A DNA stretch of 9,977 bases from Lachnospiraceae bacterium. GTDB lineage: Bacteria > Bacillota_A > Clostridia > Lachnospirales > Lachnospiraceae. This document shows, piece after piece, positions 1 through 6,570 of the stretch (the stretch's first letter is position 1; every line of letters begins with the position of its first letter). Made by a program: the position numbers and the translations under genes. Below the pieces are notes generated by a model, which worked only from the letters and a program-made list of their open reading frames with translations, had not been told where the DNA came from and did no database searches. The DNA is taken from NCBI GenBank assembly GCA_017416055.1, contig JAFQDI010000113.1, positions 1 through 9,977 on the forward strand, given 5' to 3'.

Positions 1-602
1 CCCAAGGAAAGAATAGGAACGATCTGATCATCATTTCCGGAGTAGATATCCATCTCATCACCAACTAAAGCTGCCAGTTCCGCAATCTGGGAAATATTTC
101 CACTGGCTTCCTTAATTCCCACGATATTCGGGTGTTTTGCCAGCGCCGCCGCTGTCGCAGGAAGGAGGTTACAGCCCGTTCGACTAGGTACATTATACAA
201 AATACAGGGCTTCGTGGACGCGTCCGCAATCGCCGTAAAGGATGCGATCATACCCTTCTGCGTTGCCTTATTGTAATAAGGGGTAACCAAAAGCATGGCA
301 TCGGCTCCCACCTCACAGGCAAACTTCGTCAACTCAATGGCATATGCCGTGTCGTTCGATCCGGTTCCGGCAATCACCGGCACGCGGCCCGCCACGCGCT
401 CCACGCAGAAGCGGATTGCTTCCTTATGTTCTTCGTCATTCAATGTGGAACCCTCTCCGGTAGTTCCCACCGCTACGATCGCATCGATCCCCTCTGCGAT
501 CTGCCAATCAATCAGCCTTCCAAACTGTTCATAGTCAATTCCATTTTCCGTAAGTGGAGTAACAATCGCTGTCGCTGCTCCGGTAAAAACTGTGTTCTTC
601 AT
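1..602 (-). CDS. dapA: 4-hydroxy-tetrahydrodipicolinate synthase (DapA), 5' part, runs off window
   Basis: DapA condenses pyruvate with aspartate semialdehyde, the first step committed to diaminopimelate and lysine. About 200 codons are present; the usual length is about 290-300, and the C-terminus lies beyond base 1. The translation begins [18 protein letters not shown]. It shows the GTTGE phosphate/substrate loop near residues 46-50, YNVPSRTG near 136-143 (Tyr136 of the catalytic triad) and GIKEASGN near 162-169, with Lys164 as the Schiff-base lysine. The ATG at 602 is chosen because AGGAGG (complement of 610-615) lies 7 bases upstream and the N-terminus matches the family. No frameshift is visible. 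The gene is preceded by a lysine riboswitch and terminator, so lysine should reduce its expression. The identification is firm; only the 3' end is missing. Confidence 0.97.
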   Translation of the reverse strand, partial: MKNTVFTGAATAIVTPLTENGIDYEQFGRLIDWQIAEGIDAIVAVGTTGEGSTLNDEEHKEAIRFCVERVAGRVPVIAGTGSNDTAYAIELTKFACEVGADAMLLVTPYYNKATQKGMIASFTAIADASTKPCILYNVPSRTGCNLLPATAAALAKHPNIVGIKEASGNISQIAELAALVGDEMDIYSGNDDQIVPILSL

Positions 603-663
603 CCTTTTTCCTCCTGATCTTTTATCCGATCTTTTCTAAACGTCATGTCAGCTTCTCTTTTAT

Positions 664-699
664 GGCAAAAGAAAGAGACAGCCGCCACGACAGCTATCT
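664..699 (-). terminator. Intrinsic terminator, expression platform of the lysine riboswitch
   Basis: On the minus strand, AGATAGCTGT and GCGGCTGTCT (676-699) form a ten-pair stem with some G-U pairs and a 4-base loop. A U-rich run, CTTTCTTTTG, follows. The 5' arm (GATAGCT) is also complementary to the 3' strand of riboswitch helix P1 (AGCTATC, within 729-736). The two structures are therefore mutually exclusive, the usual arrangement for lysine-induced termination upstream of dapA. Confidence 0.85.
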
Positions 700-728
700 C
701 CTGAAATCATCTCATGATGGTCAATGTT

Positions 729-884
729 GATAGCTCTCCGCATTTCTACGACAACAGGGCGGATATTCTCCGAACTGCCAGCCGGATACGTGCCACGGTA
801 TCCGCTTCGGCACCCACGCCTTTTCTGCACAGCTTTGGCAGCCATAAAACGTGCAGTACTCTTCGTGCAGTGCGCCTCTATCTC
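729..884 (-). promoter_or_regulatory. Lysine riboswitch (L-box) aptamer in the dapA leader
   Basis: Read on the minus strand, the region carries the L-box landmarks in order: GATAGAGGCGC (P1 5' strand, around 872-882), AAGAGTA in the P2 region, GCCGAAG (complement of 805-811), a CGGATAC/GTATCCG stem (783-789 with 798-804), CTGGCAG, and finally GGAGAGCTATC closing P1 (near 729-739). This order and spacing match lysine aptamers such as that of Bacillus subtilis lysC. Established knowledge: lysine binding stabilises P1. Here that would release the downstream terminator arm and stop transcription before dapA, as expected for end-product control of lysine synthesis. Confidence 0.94.
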
Positions 885-915
885 ATTTTATGAAATCCCT
901 TCTTGGGGATGTGTT

Positions 916-945
916 ATTTTACCATAGAAAAATCAATCTCGTCAA
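916..945 (-). promoter_or_regulatory. dapA leader promoter
   Basis: Minus-strand TTGACG (-35, complement of 940-945), an 18-bp spacer and TAAAAT (-10, complement of 916-921) lie directly upstream of the riboswitch. The start site would be near 909, giving a leader of about 300 nt. The -35 lies 22 bp beyond the stop of the aldo/keto reductase gene, so dapA has its own promoter. Confidence 0.8.
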
Positions 946-967
946 GTGTTTTCCTGAGAAAAAATCA

Positions 968-2146
968 TTAAAAGGCTTTGAACAGCTTGACCGCCTTTCT
1001 GGCTACCTTATACACCGGTCCTTCCATCACTTTCTGCGCATTTTTCAGTTCCTTGCGGATTTCGATATGCTGGGGACAATGCTTCTCACACTTGCCGCAT
1101 TCAATACAGTTAGATGCAGCTGTAGATGTCTTTCGCAATGCTGTACATTTGATATATTCCACCACGCCCCAGAATTTGCTCTCTGTATAGCACTGATTAT
1201 AGGCCGCAAAAGTACCCGGAATATCCACATTTTTCGGACAGGGCATACAATAACTGCAGCCGGTACACCCCACCTTCATCTTGCCGTTGATTGCCTGCAC
1301 CACCTGCTTAAGCATCGCTTCCTCTTCATCCCCCAGTTCTCCCACTTCCACCGTGGATGCCGTCTGAATATTGTCCAGAATCATCTCCTCAGAATTCATA
1401 CCGGACAGAACACAAGTCACCTCCGGCTGATTCCAGAGCCAGCGAAAGGCCCACTGGGCAGGCGTATGCTTCACCGGATATTCCGCAAACACGTGCCGCG
1501 CTTCTTCCGGAAGACGATTCACCAGTCTGCCGCCGCGAAGGGGTTCCATGATGATCACCGGAAGGCCTTTCTCGTGGGCATAATCAAGCCCCCGTCTTCC
1601 CGCCTGAGAATGTTCATCCATATAATTGTACTGGATTTGACAGAAATCCCAGTCATACGCATCCACGAGCCGGCAGAACATATCCGTATTTCCATGGTAA
1701 GAAAAACCAATCTGCCGGATTGCTCCGCTCTCCTGCTTTTCCTTAAGCCACTCCTCAATCCCCAAGGCTTTCAGACGCTCCCACGTCTGTACATCACTGA
1801 GCATATGCATCAGATAATAGTCCACATAGTCGGTCTTCAGCCGACGAAGTTCCTCAGCAAACAACTTATCTAACCCCGCACGATTCTTAATCAGATAATG
1901 CGGAAGCTTCGTTGCGATCTTCACTTTCTCGCGGATCCCATTCCTAAAGAGAATCTCTCCCAGTGCTGCCTCGCTGCCGGGATACACGTAAGCCGTATCA
2001 AAATAGTTCACACCGTTCTTAACCGCAAGTAAAATCTGCTTCTCCGTAGCAGTCATATCCACCTTTCCCGCAGTCTGGGGAAAACGCATACATCCGTATC
2101 CTAAAATCGAAAGTTGATTTCCGTATTTGTCCGAACGATAATTCAT
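968..2146 (-). CDS. Aldo/keto reductase with C-terminal 4Fe-4S ferredoxin-type domain
   Basis: A 392-residue cytosolic oxidoreductase. The N-terminal ~280 residues are an aldo/keto reductase TIM barrel. The family tetrad is readable as Asp50 and Tyr55 (in FDTAYVYPGSE), Lys80 (IATKLP) and His114 (YYLMHML). The C-terminal part holds two cysteine clusters, C294-x2-C-x2-C-x3-C-P and C347-x2-C-x2-C-x3-C-P, expected to bind two 4Fe-4S clusters. Such AKR-ferredoxin fusions (COG1453 type) are common in anaerobes and suggest that electrons are exchanged through iron-sulfur clusters rather than NADPH alone; the substrate is unknown. The ATG at 2146 has AAAGGAG about 9 bases upstream. The gene is transcribed alone, divergently from the YitT gene, and ends 22 bp before the dapA -35 with no clear terminator. 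Family assignment is secure, the reaction is not. Confidence 0.94.
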   Translation of the reverse strand: MNYRSDKYGNQLSILGYGCMRFPQTAGKVDMTATEKQILLAVKNGVNYFDTAYVYPGSEAALGEILFRNGIREKVKIATKLPHYLIKNRAGLDKLFAEELRRLKTDYVDYYLMHMLSDVQTWERLKALGIEEWLKEKQESGAIRQIGFSYHGNTDMFCRLVDAYDWDFCQIQYNYMDEHSQAGRRGLDYAHEKGLPVIIMEPLRGGRLVNRLPEEARHVFAEYPVKHTPAQWAFRWLWNQPEVTCVLSGMNSEEMILDNIQTASTVEVGELGDEEEAMLKQVVQAINGKMKVGCTGCSYCMPCPKNVDIPGTFAAYNQCYTESKFWGVVEYIKCTALRKTSTAASNCIECGKCEKHCPQHIEIRKELKNAQKVMEGPVYKVARKAVKLFKAF

Positions 2147-2190
2147 AACGAGCTCCTTTCGCGGTTCGTTTATTGCCTACATATATTCAT

Positions 2191-2219
2191 AGATTAGCAT
2201 AATTCGAAAAAATGTTCAA
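2191..2219 (-). promoter_or_regulatory. Promoter of the aldo/keto reductase gene
   Basis: Minus-strand TTGAAC (complement of 2214-2219), a 17-bp spacer and TAATCT (complement of 2191-2196). This is a fair sigma-A match about 45 bp upstream of the start codon. Confidence 0.6.
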
Positions 2220-2275
2220 CAACGAATAAATCCCGCGCTCCGTGAAAACCCTTTATATTGATCATCCCTTAATCA

Positions 2276-2304
2276 TTGACCATCTTTTTTATCCATGATA
2301 TAAT
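2276..2304 (+). promoter_or_regulatory. Promoter of the YitT-family gene
   Basis: TTGACC (2276-2281), a 17-bp spacer and TATAAT (2299-2304), about 33 bp upstream of the ATG. It is a near-perfect sigma-A promoter in the divergent intergenic region. Confidence 0.85.
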
Positions 2305-2337
2305 CTGTCTAAGCAATGTAAAAAGGGGGACCTTTTC

Positions 2338-3237
2338 ATGGAACGTAAACCATTTCAGCAGCTAAAAAATCTGTTTCTTGTGGTCGCCGGCACCCTGATC
2401 CTTTCTCTGGGAACCGCCCTGTTTATCATCCCCTTTGATTTGGTCGTCGGAGGAATCTCCAGTATCGCAATCATTCTCAATCAGCTCTTAAGCATTCCAT
2501 TTTTGACGACGGATTTTCTGATCACGATCGTCACCTGGTCTCTGTTTTTCATCGGACTGTTTGCTCTGGGCAAAAACTTCGCGCTGAAAACACTGGTATC
2601 CTCCATCGTTTACCCGCTGGGTTTCTCGCTGTTTTCCAAGCTTGCGGACCCGGACGTATTGAACGGTATGTTTTGCCTCAGTCAGTCTCGGTATTCGGAG
2701 ATTGCCATTCTACTCGCCGCCCTCTTCGGAGGTGTTTTCGTCGGCACAGGCTGTGCGCTCACCTTCCTCGGTGGCGGATCGACAGGCGGTGTGGATATCT
2801 TCGCCTTCATTATCTGTAAATTGTTCAGAAAAGCCCGCAGCTCCGTGGTGATCTTCCTGATCGATGCATTGACCATCTCCCTCGGTCTGCTCGTCATCAA
2901 AGATCTGGTGATCTCCCTCTTAGGCATCACCTCCGCATTCATCTCCGCGATGGTGGTGGACAAAATCTTCCTTGGAGAGTCGAGGGCATTCATTGCACAG
3001 ATCGTCTCCGACCAACACGTCGAGATCAACCGCCTGATTGCCGAAAAGCTTGAGCGAACGACCAGTATCGTCGAGATTGAGGGCGGATATTCCGGAAAGA
3101 AAAAACGAATGCTCATGATTTCCTTCACCATGAATCAATACAATGAGCTGATCAATATCATCAACCAAACAGACAGTACTGCTTTTGTGACGATTCACAG
3201 GGCGCACGAAATCAACGGAGAGGGCTGGACCAGATAG
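2338..3237 (+). CDS. YitT-family integral membrane protein (DUF161 + DUF2179)
   Basis: 299 residues, a normal length for this family. Hydrophobic segments lie near residues 12-34, 38-56, 60-78, 84-99, 122-145, 167-188 and 190-212. The glycine-rich turn GGGSTGG (145-151) is typical of the duplicated YitT_membrane (DUF161) region. The cytosolic C-terminus (about 219-297) is a DUF2179 domain with the characteristic IEGGYSGKKKRML and the closing AHEINGEGW. Members sit in the cytoplasmic membrane; the transported or sensed substrate is not established. AGGGGG lies about 8 bases before the ATG. It appears to be monocistronic, with a strong promoter upstream and a large hairpin that includes its own stop codon. 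Confidence 0.93.
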   Translation: MERKPFQQLKNLFLVVAGTLILSLGTALFIIPFDLVVGGISSIAIILNQLLSIPFLTTDFLITIVTWSLFFIGLFALGKNFALKTLVSSIVYPLGFSLFSKLADPDVLNGMFCLSQSRYSEIAILLAALFGGVFVGTGCALTFLGGGSTGGVDIFAFIICKLFRKARSSVVIFLIDALTISLGLLVIKDLVISLLGITSAFISAMVVDKIFLGESRAFIAQIVSDQHVEINRLIAEKLERTTSIVEIEGGYSGKKKRMLMISFTMNQYNELINIINQTDSTAFVTIHRAHEINGEGWTR

Positions 3238-3256
3238 GTCAGCCCTCTCCGTTGAT
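3211..3256 (+). terminator. 17-bp perfect hairpin at the 3' end of the YitT gene
   Basis: 3211-3227 (ATCAACGGAGAGGGCTG) pairs perfectly with 3240-3256. A further ACC/GGT can extend the stem, leaving a loop of about five bases next to the UAG stop (3235-3237). The last nine codons therefore form the 5' arm. The bases after the stem (GTTTACCCCG) are only weakly U-rich, so it may act as a moderate terminator, as 3' mRNA protection, or both. Confidence 0.7.
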
Positions 3257-3308
3257 GTTTACCCCGTCTCGCCCATCTCCAACCTTCCCCTCCGCCTTTT
3301 ACAACTTT

Positions 3309-3360
3309 TAAAAAAATTTTTATTTTCCCCCTTGACATAGTAGCAAAAGTATACTATTAT
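3309..3360 (+). promoter_or_regulatory. Strong promoter of the SPFH gene cluster with UP-like A/T tract
   Basis: A perfect -35 TTGACA (3332-3337), a 17-bp spacer and TATTAT (3355-3360). An A-run/T-run tract (3309-3326) sits just upstream of the -35 where an UP element would lie. The predicted start is near 3367. Two copies of a shared motif overlap the spacer/-10 and the start region, which suggests a strong promoter held under repression. Confidence 0.85.
3340..3356 (+). promoter_or_regulatory. Candidate operator box 1, GTAG-N8-TACTA
   Basis: GTAGCAAAAGTATACTA lies in the -35/-10 spacer and the first bases of the -10. It is the core of an inverted repeat, ATAGTA (3337-3342) with TACTAT (3352-3357). 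The motif recurs at 3374 and at 5427. A bound protein here would block RNA polymerase. The proposed ligand, the NrtR-like product encoded downstream, is inference. Confidence 0.6.
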
Positions 3361-3373
3361 AAAATCACAGTAA

Positions 3374-3390
3374 GTAGTTTTTTAATACTA
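3374..3390 (+). promoter_or_regulatory. Candidate operator box 2, GTAG-N8-TACTA
   Basis: GTAGTTTTTTAATACTA keeps both conserved ends of box 1 with a different centre. It lies 34 bp downstream of box 1, just after the predicted start site, where binding would act as a roadblock or cooperate with box 1. Confidence 0.55.
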
Positions 3391-3413
3391 ACAAGCAAAA
3401 AGGAGGGCACCAC

Positions 3414-4466
3414 ATGGCACTTAAGTACAGAAAATTCGACCCCGGCGAATATGTAATGAAGGTAAAAAACGGCACTACCTTGAAGGAAGGATTAGGACTC
3501 TCTTTCTTCTACAACACGATGAACACAGCGATTCTGGTCATTCCCAGCACCGCCATCGACATTGGCTTTGCCTTCGATGATATTATGACATCGGACTATC
3601 AGTCCTGCTATGTACAGGGAATGATCACCTACCGTTTCCTCGACTATCGGCAGGCATCTACGATGCTGGACTTCGCCTTTGCCGAAAACAAAGCAGAATA
3701 TGCGGAAAAACGACGAACCGTCTTCCAGGCAGTGAACACCCGTCTGATCAATCTGGCAAAGATCATTTTGATTCGCACGATCTCCGTTCTGGATATCCGG
3801 ACCGCGTTGAAGTCCGGCGATGATCTGGTGGAAAAGCTGCAGACTGAACTTTGCTCCAGCGAGATCTTGAAAGAATTCGGCATTGAAATCCTAAACCTTA
3901 CCATTCTTGGTGTTGCAGCAAAGCCGGAAACCAGAAAAGCCCTTGAGGCTGCTGCCAGAGAGCAAATTCTCAAAGAACAGGACGAAGCAATCTACATGCG
4001 CAGAAATGCAGCGATCGAACAGGAGCGCATTGTAAAAGAAAATGAGCTGAATACAGAGATCAAAGTGGCCGAAAAAGCCCGTGAAAAGAAAGAAAAAGAG
4101 TTGGAAACCCGCCGCGTCATCCTAGAGCGCGAGCTGGCACTGGAAAAGAAACGTGCTGACGAACGGATTCGCTTGGAAAAAGATCAGATGGAAGCCAAAA
4201 TTCTCCTTGAGGAACGAAACAAAGAACTGGTATCTTCCGAAATGGAGAACGAGAGACGCCGCTCTGAGGAAAAAGCTTACGCGATGACCATGTTGATGAA
4301 GGCGTTTGAGACAGTGGACGTGGGTGTCTTAGAGGCTCTGGCGATCAGCGGAATGGACCCTAAAGCTCTGGTTGCCAAGGCTTTTCTGGAAATCGGCGAT
4401 AAGGCAGAGCGCATCGGCAATCTGAATGTCACTCCCGACCTGCTTGAGACCCTCACCGGCAAATAA
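3414..4466 (+). CDS. SPFH/Band-7 domain protein without a membrane anchor
   Basis: 350 residues. Residues ~10-180 read as an SPFH (stomatin/prohibitin/flotillin) domain. Residues ~178-285 are a long charged coiled coil rich in Glu, Lys and Arg. Residues ~286-350 form a flotillin-like tail with GMDPKALVAKAFLEI and IGNLNVTPDLLETL. SPFH proteins oligomerise into rings or scaffolds on membranes. Unlike most stomatins or flotillins, no N-terminal transmembrane segment or lipobox is visible, so this member is probably cytosolic or peripheral. AGGAGG (3401-3406) lies 7 bases before the ATG. The gene is followed after 14 bp by the NAD-kinase-like gene, so the two are almost certainly co-transcribed. 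The domain call is firm; the cellular role is unknown, and the link to pyridine nucleotides is inferred from its neighbours. Confidence 0.9.
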   Translation: MALKYRKFDPGEYVMKVKNGTTLKEGLGLSFFYNTMNTAILVIPSTAIDIGFAFDDIMTSDYQSCYVQGMITYRFLDYRQASTMLDFAFAENKAEYAEKRRTVFQAVNTRLINLAKIILIRTISVLDIRTALKSGDDLVEKLQTELCSSEILKEFGIEILNLTILGVAAKPETRKALEAAAREQILKEQDEAIYMRRNAAIEQERIVKENELNTEIKVAEKAREKKEKELETRRVILERELALEKKRADERIRLEKDQMEAKILLEERNKELVSSEMENERRRSEEKAYAMTMLMKAFETVDVGVLEALAISGMDPKALVAKAFLEIGDKAERIGNLNVTPDLLETLTGK

Positions 4467-4480
4467 GAAAGGAGAACACC

Positions 4481-5407
4481 ATGGACAGAGGACTGCACAA
4501 AGTAATCATCGTCACCCGCAAAACCCGACTGGAAGAACTGAAACGAAAGTTCAACACCGTGGAGCAGGCCCGCTTCTATGTGGAGCATTTGGGTGCTGAC
4601 TTTGGCGACTATCTTTTGGAAGACCAAAATTATCACCATGCGCTGATCATGGTCACAACTGCTGCAGAGCAAATGGCCAGGGTTCAGGTCATTCCTCGCG
4701 AATACATTGCCAATATGATCTTCGGAGAAAACGATGTGGTCATCACCGTCGGTCAGGACGGTCTGGTTGCAAACGTGATGAAGTACTTGAAAGGGCAGCC
4801 ACTGATCGGTGTCAACCCGGATCCTGCACGATGGAACGGTCAACTACTCCCCTTCACCCCCGCAGATGTGCATACTCTCCTCCCCGAAGTTCTAGCCGGC
4901 AGCCATCACGAAAAAACAATCACGATGGCGAAGGCCGAATCCAAGGACGGACAGATTCTCTATGCGGCCAATGATTTCTTTCTCGGCATCTGTGATCACC
5001 GCTCTGCCCGCTACGATATCATGTATCGCGGACAACGCGAAGTTCAGAGTTCAAGCGGCGTCATCATTTCAACCGGTCTCGGCATGAGTGGCTGGCACCG
5101 CTCTGTGATGACGCAGCTCCGGGGACTGTCCAAATGCTTTGGCCTGGGCTGTCTGCAGGAGCCCGACTATCGCTGGGACGAGAGAACGCTTCACTTCTCT
5201 GTCCGTGAGCCCTTCCCCAGTTGCTCCACCGGCACAGAAATTGTATACGGGGAACTCTCCCAACATGAAGAACTGATCTTCCGCTCCAACATGGCTGAGG
5301 ACGGTATTCTCTTCTCCGATGGAATCGCCGAGGATGCCATCGAATTCAATTCCGGCATGGAAATCAAAATCAGCGTGGCAAAACGACAGGGCAGATTAGT
5401 TATTTGA
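4481..5407 (+). CDS. Divergent NAD-kinase-fold protein, resembling the NADK2 type
   Basis: 308 residues of the NAD/diacylglycerol-kinase superfamily (COG0061-like). ITVGQDGLVAN (88-98) stands where NAD kinases have GGDGT, keeping Asp93 but with Q and L replacing the second G and the T. GVNPDPARWNG (110-120), ANDFFLG (163-169), SSGVIISTGLGMSGW (191-205) and HFSVREPF (238-245) follow in family order. From recall, these resemble mitochondrial NADK2, which has GVNTDPERSEG, LNEVFIGE, SSGLNLCTGTGSKAW and FSIREP, more than ordinary bacterial NadK. NAD kinases make NADP from NAD with ATP or polyphosphate; whether this one is active or uses NAD is uncertain. An AGGAG site precedes the ATG. It lies 14 bp behind the SPFH gene and ends where the NrtR promoter begins. 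Confidence 0.82.
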   Translation: MDRGLHKVIIVTRKTRLEELKRKFNTVEQARFYVEHLGADFGDYLLEDQNYHHALIMVTTAAEQMARVQVIPREYIANMIFGENDVVITVGQDGLVANVMKYLKGQPLIGVNPDPARWNGQLLPFTPADVHTLLPEVLAGSHHEKTITMAKAESKDGQILYAANDFFLGICDHRSARYDIMYRGQREVQSSSGVIISTGLGMSGWHRSVMTQLRGLSKCFGLGCLQEPDYRWDERTLHFSVREPFPSCSTGTEIVYGELSQHEELIFRSNMAEDGILFSDGIAEDAIEFNSGMEIKISVAKRQGRLVI

Positions 5408-5436
5408 TTTACATTTTGGGAAGTTTGTAGTAAAAT
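5408..5436 (+). promoter_or_regulatory. Promoter of the NrtR-like regulator gene
   Basis: TTTACA (5408-5413), a 17-bp spacer and TAAAAT (5431-5436). The -35 starts directly after the UGA stop of the upstream gene. It allows the regulator to be made separately from the SPFH/kinase pair, although readthrough from upstream is also possible since no terminator intervenes. Confidence 0.75.
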
Positions 5437-5443
5437 GATACCA
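5427..5443 (+). promoter_or_regulatory. Candidate operator box 3, GTAG-N8-TACCA
   Basis: GTAGTAAAATGATACCA shares 13 of 17 positions with box 1 and covers the -10 of the regulator's promoter. Its presence here and twice at the SPFH promoter fits an autoregulated repressor controlling the neighbouring operon. Which protein binds is inferred. Confidence 0.55.
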
Positions 5444-5467
5444 ATCTCATGACAGGAGGCTTCACCC

Positions 5468-6181
5468 ATGCCCGAAAAAGACTTGCTTTCTTTTGTTGAT
5501 ACAACTACAAACGCTCCCATCTCTGTCGCTGTCGACCTTCTGGTTTTCACCATTGAAGATGGCGCGCTGAAACTCCTGATGATTCGTCGCCAATATCCCC
5601 CCTTTGCCGGAATGTGGGCACTTCCCGGAGTATTTGTCCGACATGACGAAACCTTGGATGACGCAGCGGCCAGAGGCATTCTGGAAGAAACCGGCCTACA
5701 CGATATCTACTTTGAGCAGCTTTATACCTGGGGCGCGGTAAACCGAGATCCCAGACGGCGCATTATCTCTGTGTCCTATCTGGCTTTGGTTCCTTTGAGC
5801 CAGATTCGAAACTATGCGGTTGGACAGCGCACCACTGATGTCAAACTGGCCGATGTGAAAGAACTGCTCGCCGCAGATGATATTGCTTTCGACCATCAGG
5901 AGATTATCCGTTACGCCAAATGGCGCCTTGCCAACAAGGTCGAATACACCAAGATCGCTTTCCACCTTCTTCCGGAGGAGTTTACCCTGCCGGAATTACA
6001 GAAAATCTATGAAATTCTGTTGGACAAACCGCTCTACAAGGCAAATTTCCGGAAAAAAATCAGCGATCTGGTGCAGGAAACCGACCGCTATACATCCGGT
6101 GATGCGCATCGCCCCAGCCAATATTATCGGCTCCGGGAAAGCATCTCCTCGGAGCACGATAAATTCGAGACCTCAACTTGA
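5468..6181 (+). CDS. NrtR-like transcriptional regulator (Nudix sensor + winged helix) with degenerate Nudix box
   Basis: 237 residues. Residues ~17-140 form a Nudix domain. Residues ~165-225 form the NrtR-type winged helix, with FTLPELQKIYEILL, NFRKKI and the closing RPSQYYRL. Established knowledge: NrtR proteins bind ADP-ribose or related NAD derivatives through the Nudix domain and repress NAD-metabolism genes. In the Nudix box (55-77) the first invariant Gly is Val55 (LPGVFVRHDE, where family members usually have LPGGFVRPDE), and the Glu of the RE pair is Gly70 (AAARGILEETGL); Glu73/Glu74 remain. Hydrolysis is therefore probably lost, leaving a ligand sensor. AGGAGG (5454-5459) precedes the ATG. 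Its own promoter and the SPFH promoter share a repeated motif. A hydrolase with a fused domain is the less likely alternative. Confidence 0.88.
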   Translation: MPEKDLLSFVDTTTNAPISVAVDLLVFTIEDGALKLLMIRRQYPPFAGMWALPGVFVRHDETLDDAAARGILEETGLHDIYFEQLYTWGAVNRDPRRRIISVSYLALVPLSQIRNYAVGQRTTDVKLADVKELLAADDIAFDHQEIIRYAKWRLANKVEYTKIAFHLLPEEFTLPELQKIYEILLDKPLYKANFRKKISDLVQETDRYTSGDAHRPSQYYRLRESISSEHDKFETST

Positions 6182-6189
6182 GGTCTTCG
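6166..6189. terminator. Hairpin shared by two convergent gene ends
   Basis: AGACCTC (6168-6174) pairs with GAGGTCT (6180-6186), extendable by CG/CG with one bulge, around an AACTT loop. It contains both stop codons: UGA of the NrtR-like gene (6179-6181) and UGA of the opposite small gene (6173-6175 complement). T-rich stretches follow on the plus strand (TATTTTAAGTTTTT), more weakly on the minus strand. It probably acts as a bidirectional terminator. Confidence 0.65.
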
Positions 6190-6544
6190 CGTATTTTAAG
6201 TTTTTCGTACTCTCCTCCACCCTCACTCGATGCGGTGACGTTTTCCTAAACCGGATCTCGGTCACGCTGCCGTTGCTCCAGTGGTACCTCATCGCATAGG
6301 CACCGGTGGCAATACACTGCTCCAGCGCATTGCGACACTGCTGCACATAAAGGAGTTTTTCCGCCAGTACACGCTGGCTCTTAACCTCCTCCCCGTATTC
6401 CTGGCAGGCCTCCTCGTCATACGAGGTTACCCGCGCGACCGAGCGCGACAGCTGGCTCATGAGGCTCACCGCCCGCTTGCGGAAGATCTCACGAAGAGAT
6501 GCGATGTAAAGGGACTGCGTTTCATTTTCATTCATTTTTTTCAT
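6173..6544 (-). CDS. Small hypothetical protein of about 123 residues
   Basis: I do not recognise this protein. It begins MKKMNENETQSLYIASLREI and is largely helical and charged. The middle (QRVLAEKLLYVQQCRNALEQ) looks amphipathic or coiled-coil-like, and the basic C-terminus ends KNLKYAKTSS. No signal peptide, membrane segment or HTH is evident. Support for it being real: a perfect consensus promoter (6651-6679), an SD-like AAAGGTGGT (complement of 6551-6559), and a convergent end that overlaps the NrtR-like gene by 9 bp in a shared hairpin. The start is uncertain. ATG at 6544 has the best spacing, ATG at 6550 is very close to the SD, and a GTG at 6556 lies inside it. It is not obviously a partner of the operon it faces. 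Confidence 0.68.
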   Translation of the reverse strand: MKKMNENETQSLYIASLREIFRKRAVSLMSQLSRSVARVTSYDEEACQEYGEEVKSQRVLAEKLLYVQQCRNALEQCIATGAYAMRYHWSNGSVTEIRFRKTSPHRVRVEESTKNLKYAKTSS

Positions 6545-6570
6545 GGTCATTACCACCTTTCATAAAAAAT

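Noticed and set aside
132..617. 161-codon plus-strand open frame
   Set aside because: Antisense shadow of dapA; Arg/Cys-rich, with no recognisable motif.
851..1873. 340-codon plus-strand open frame
   Set aside because: Lies opposite the well-supported aldo/keto reductase gene, has a His/Arg/Leu-rich composition without family motifs, and its 5' end overlaps the riboswitch on the other strand.
4277..4843. 188-codon minus-strand open frame
   Set aside because: Spans the junction of two clear plus-strand genes and lacks a promoter, RBS or motif.
6281..6565. 94-codon plus-strand open frame
   Set aside because: Antisense to the small minus-strand gene, with no RBS or promoter; the minus frame has both.
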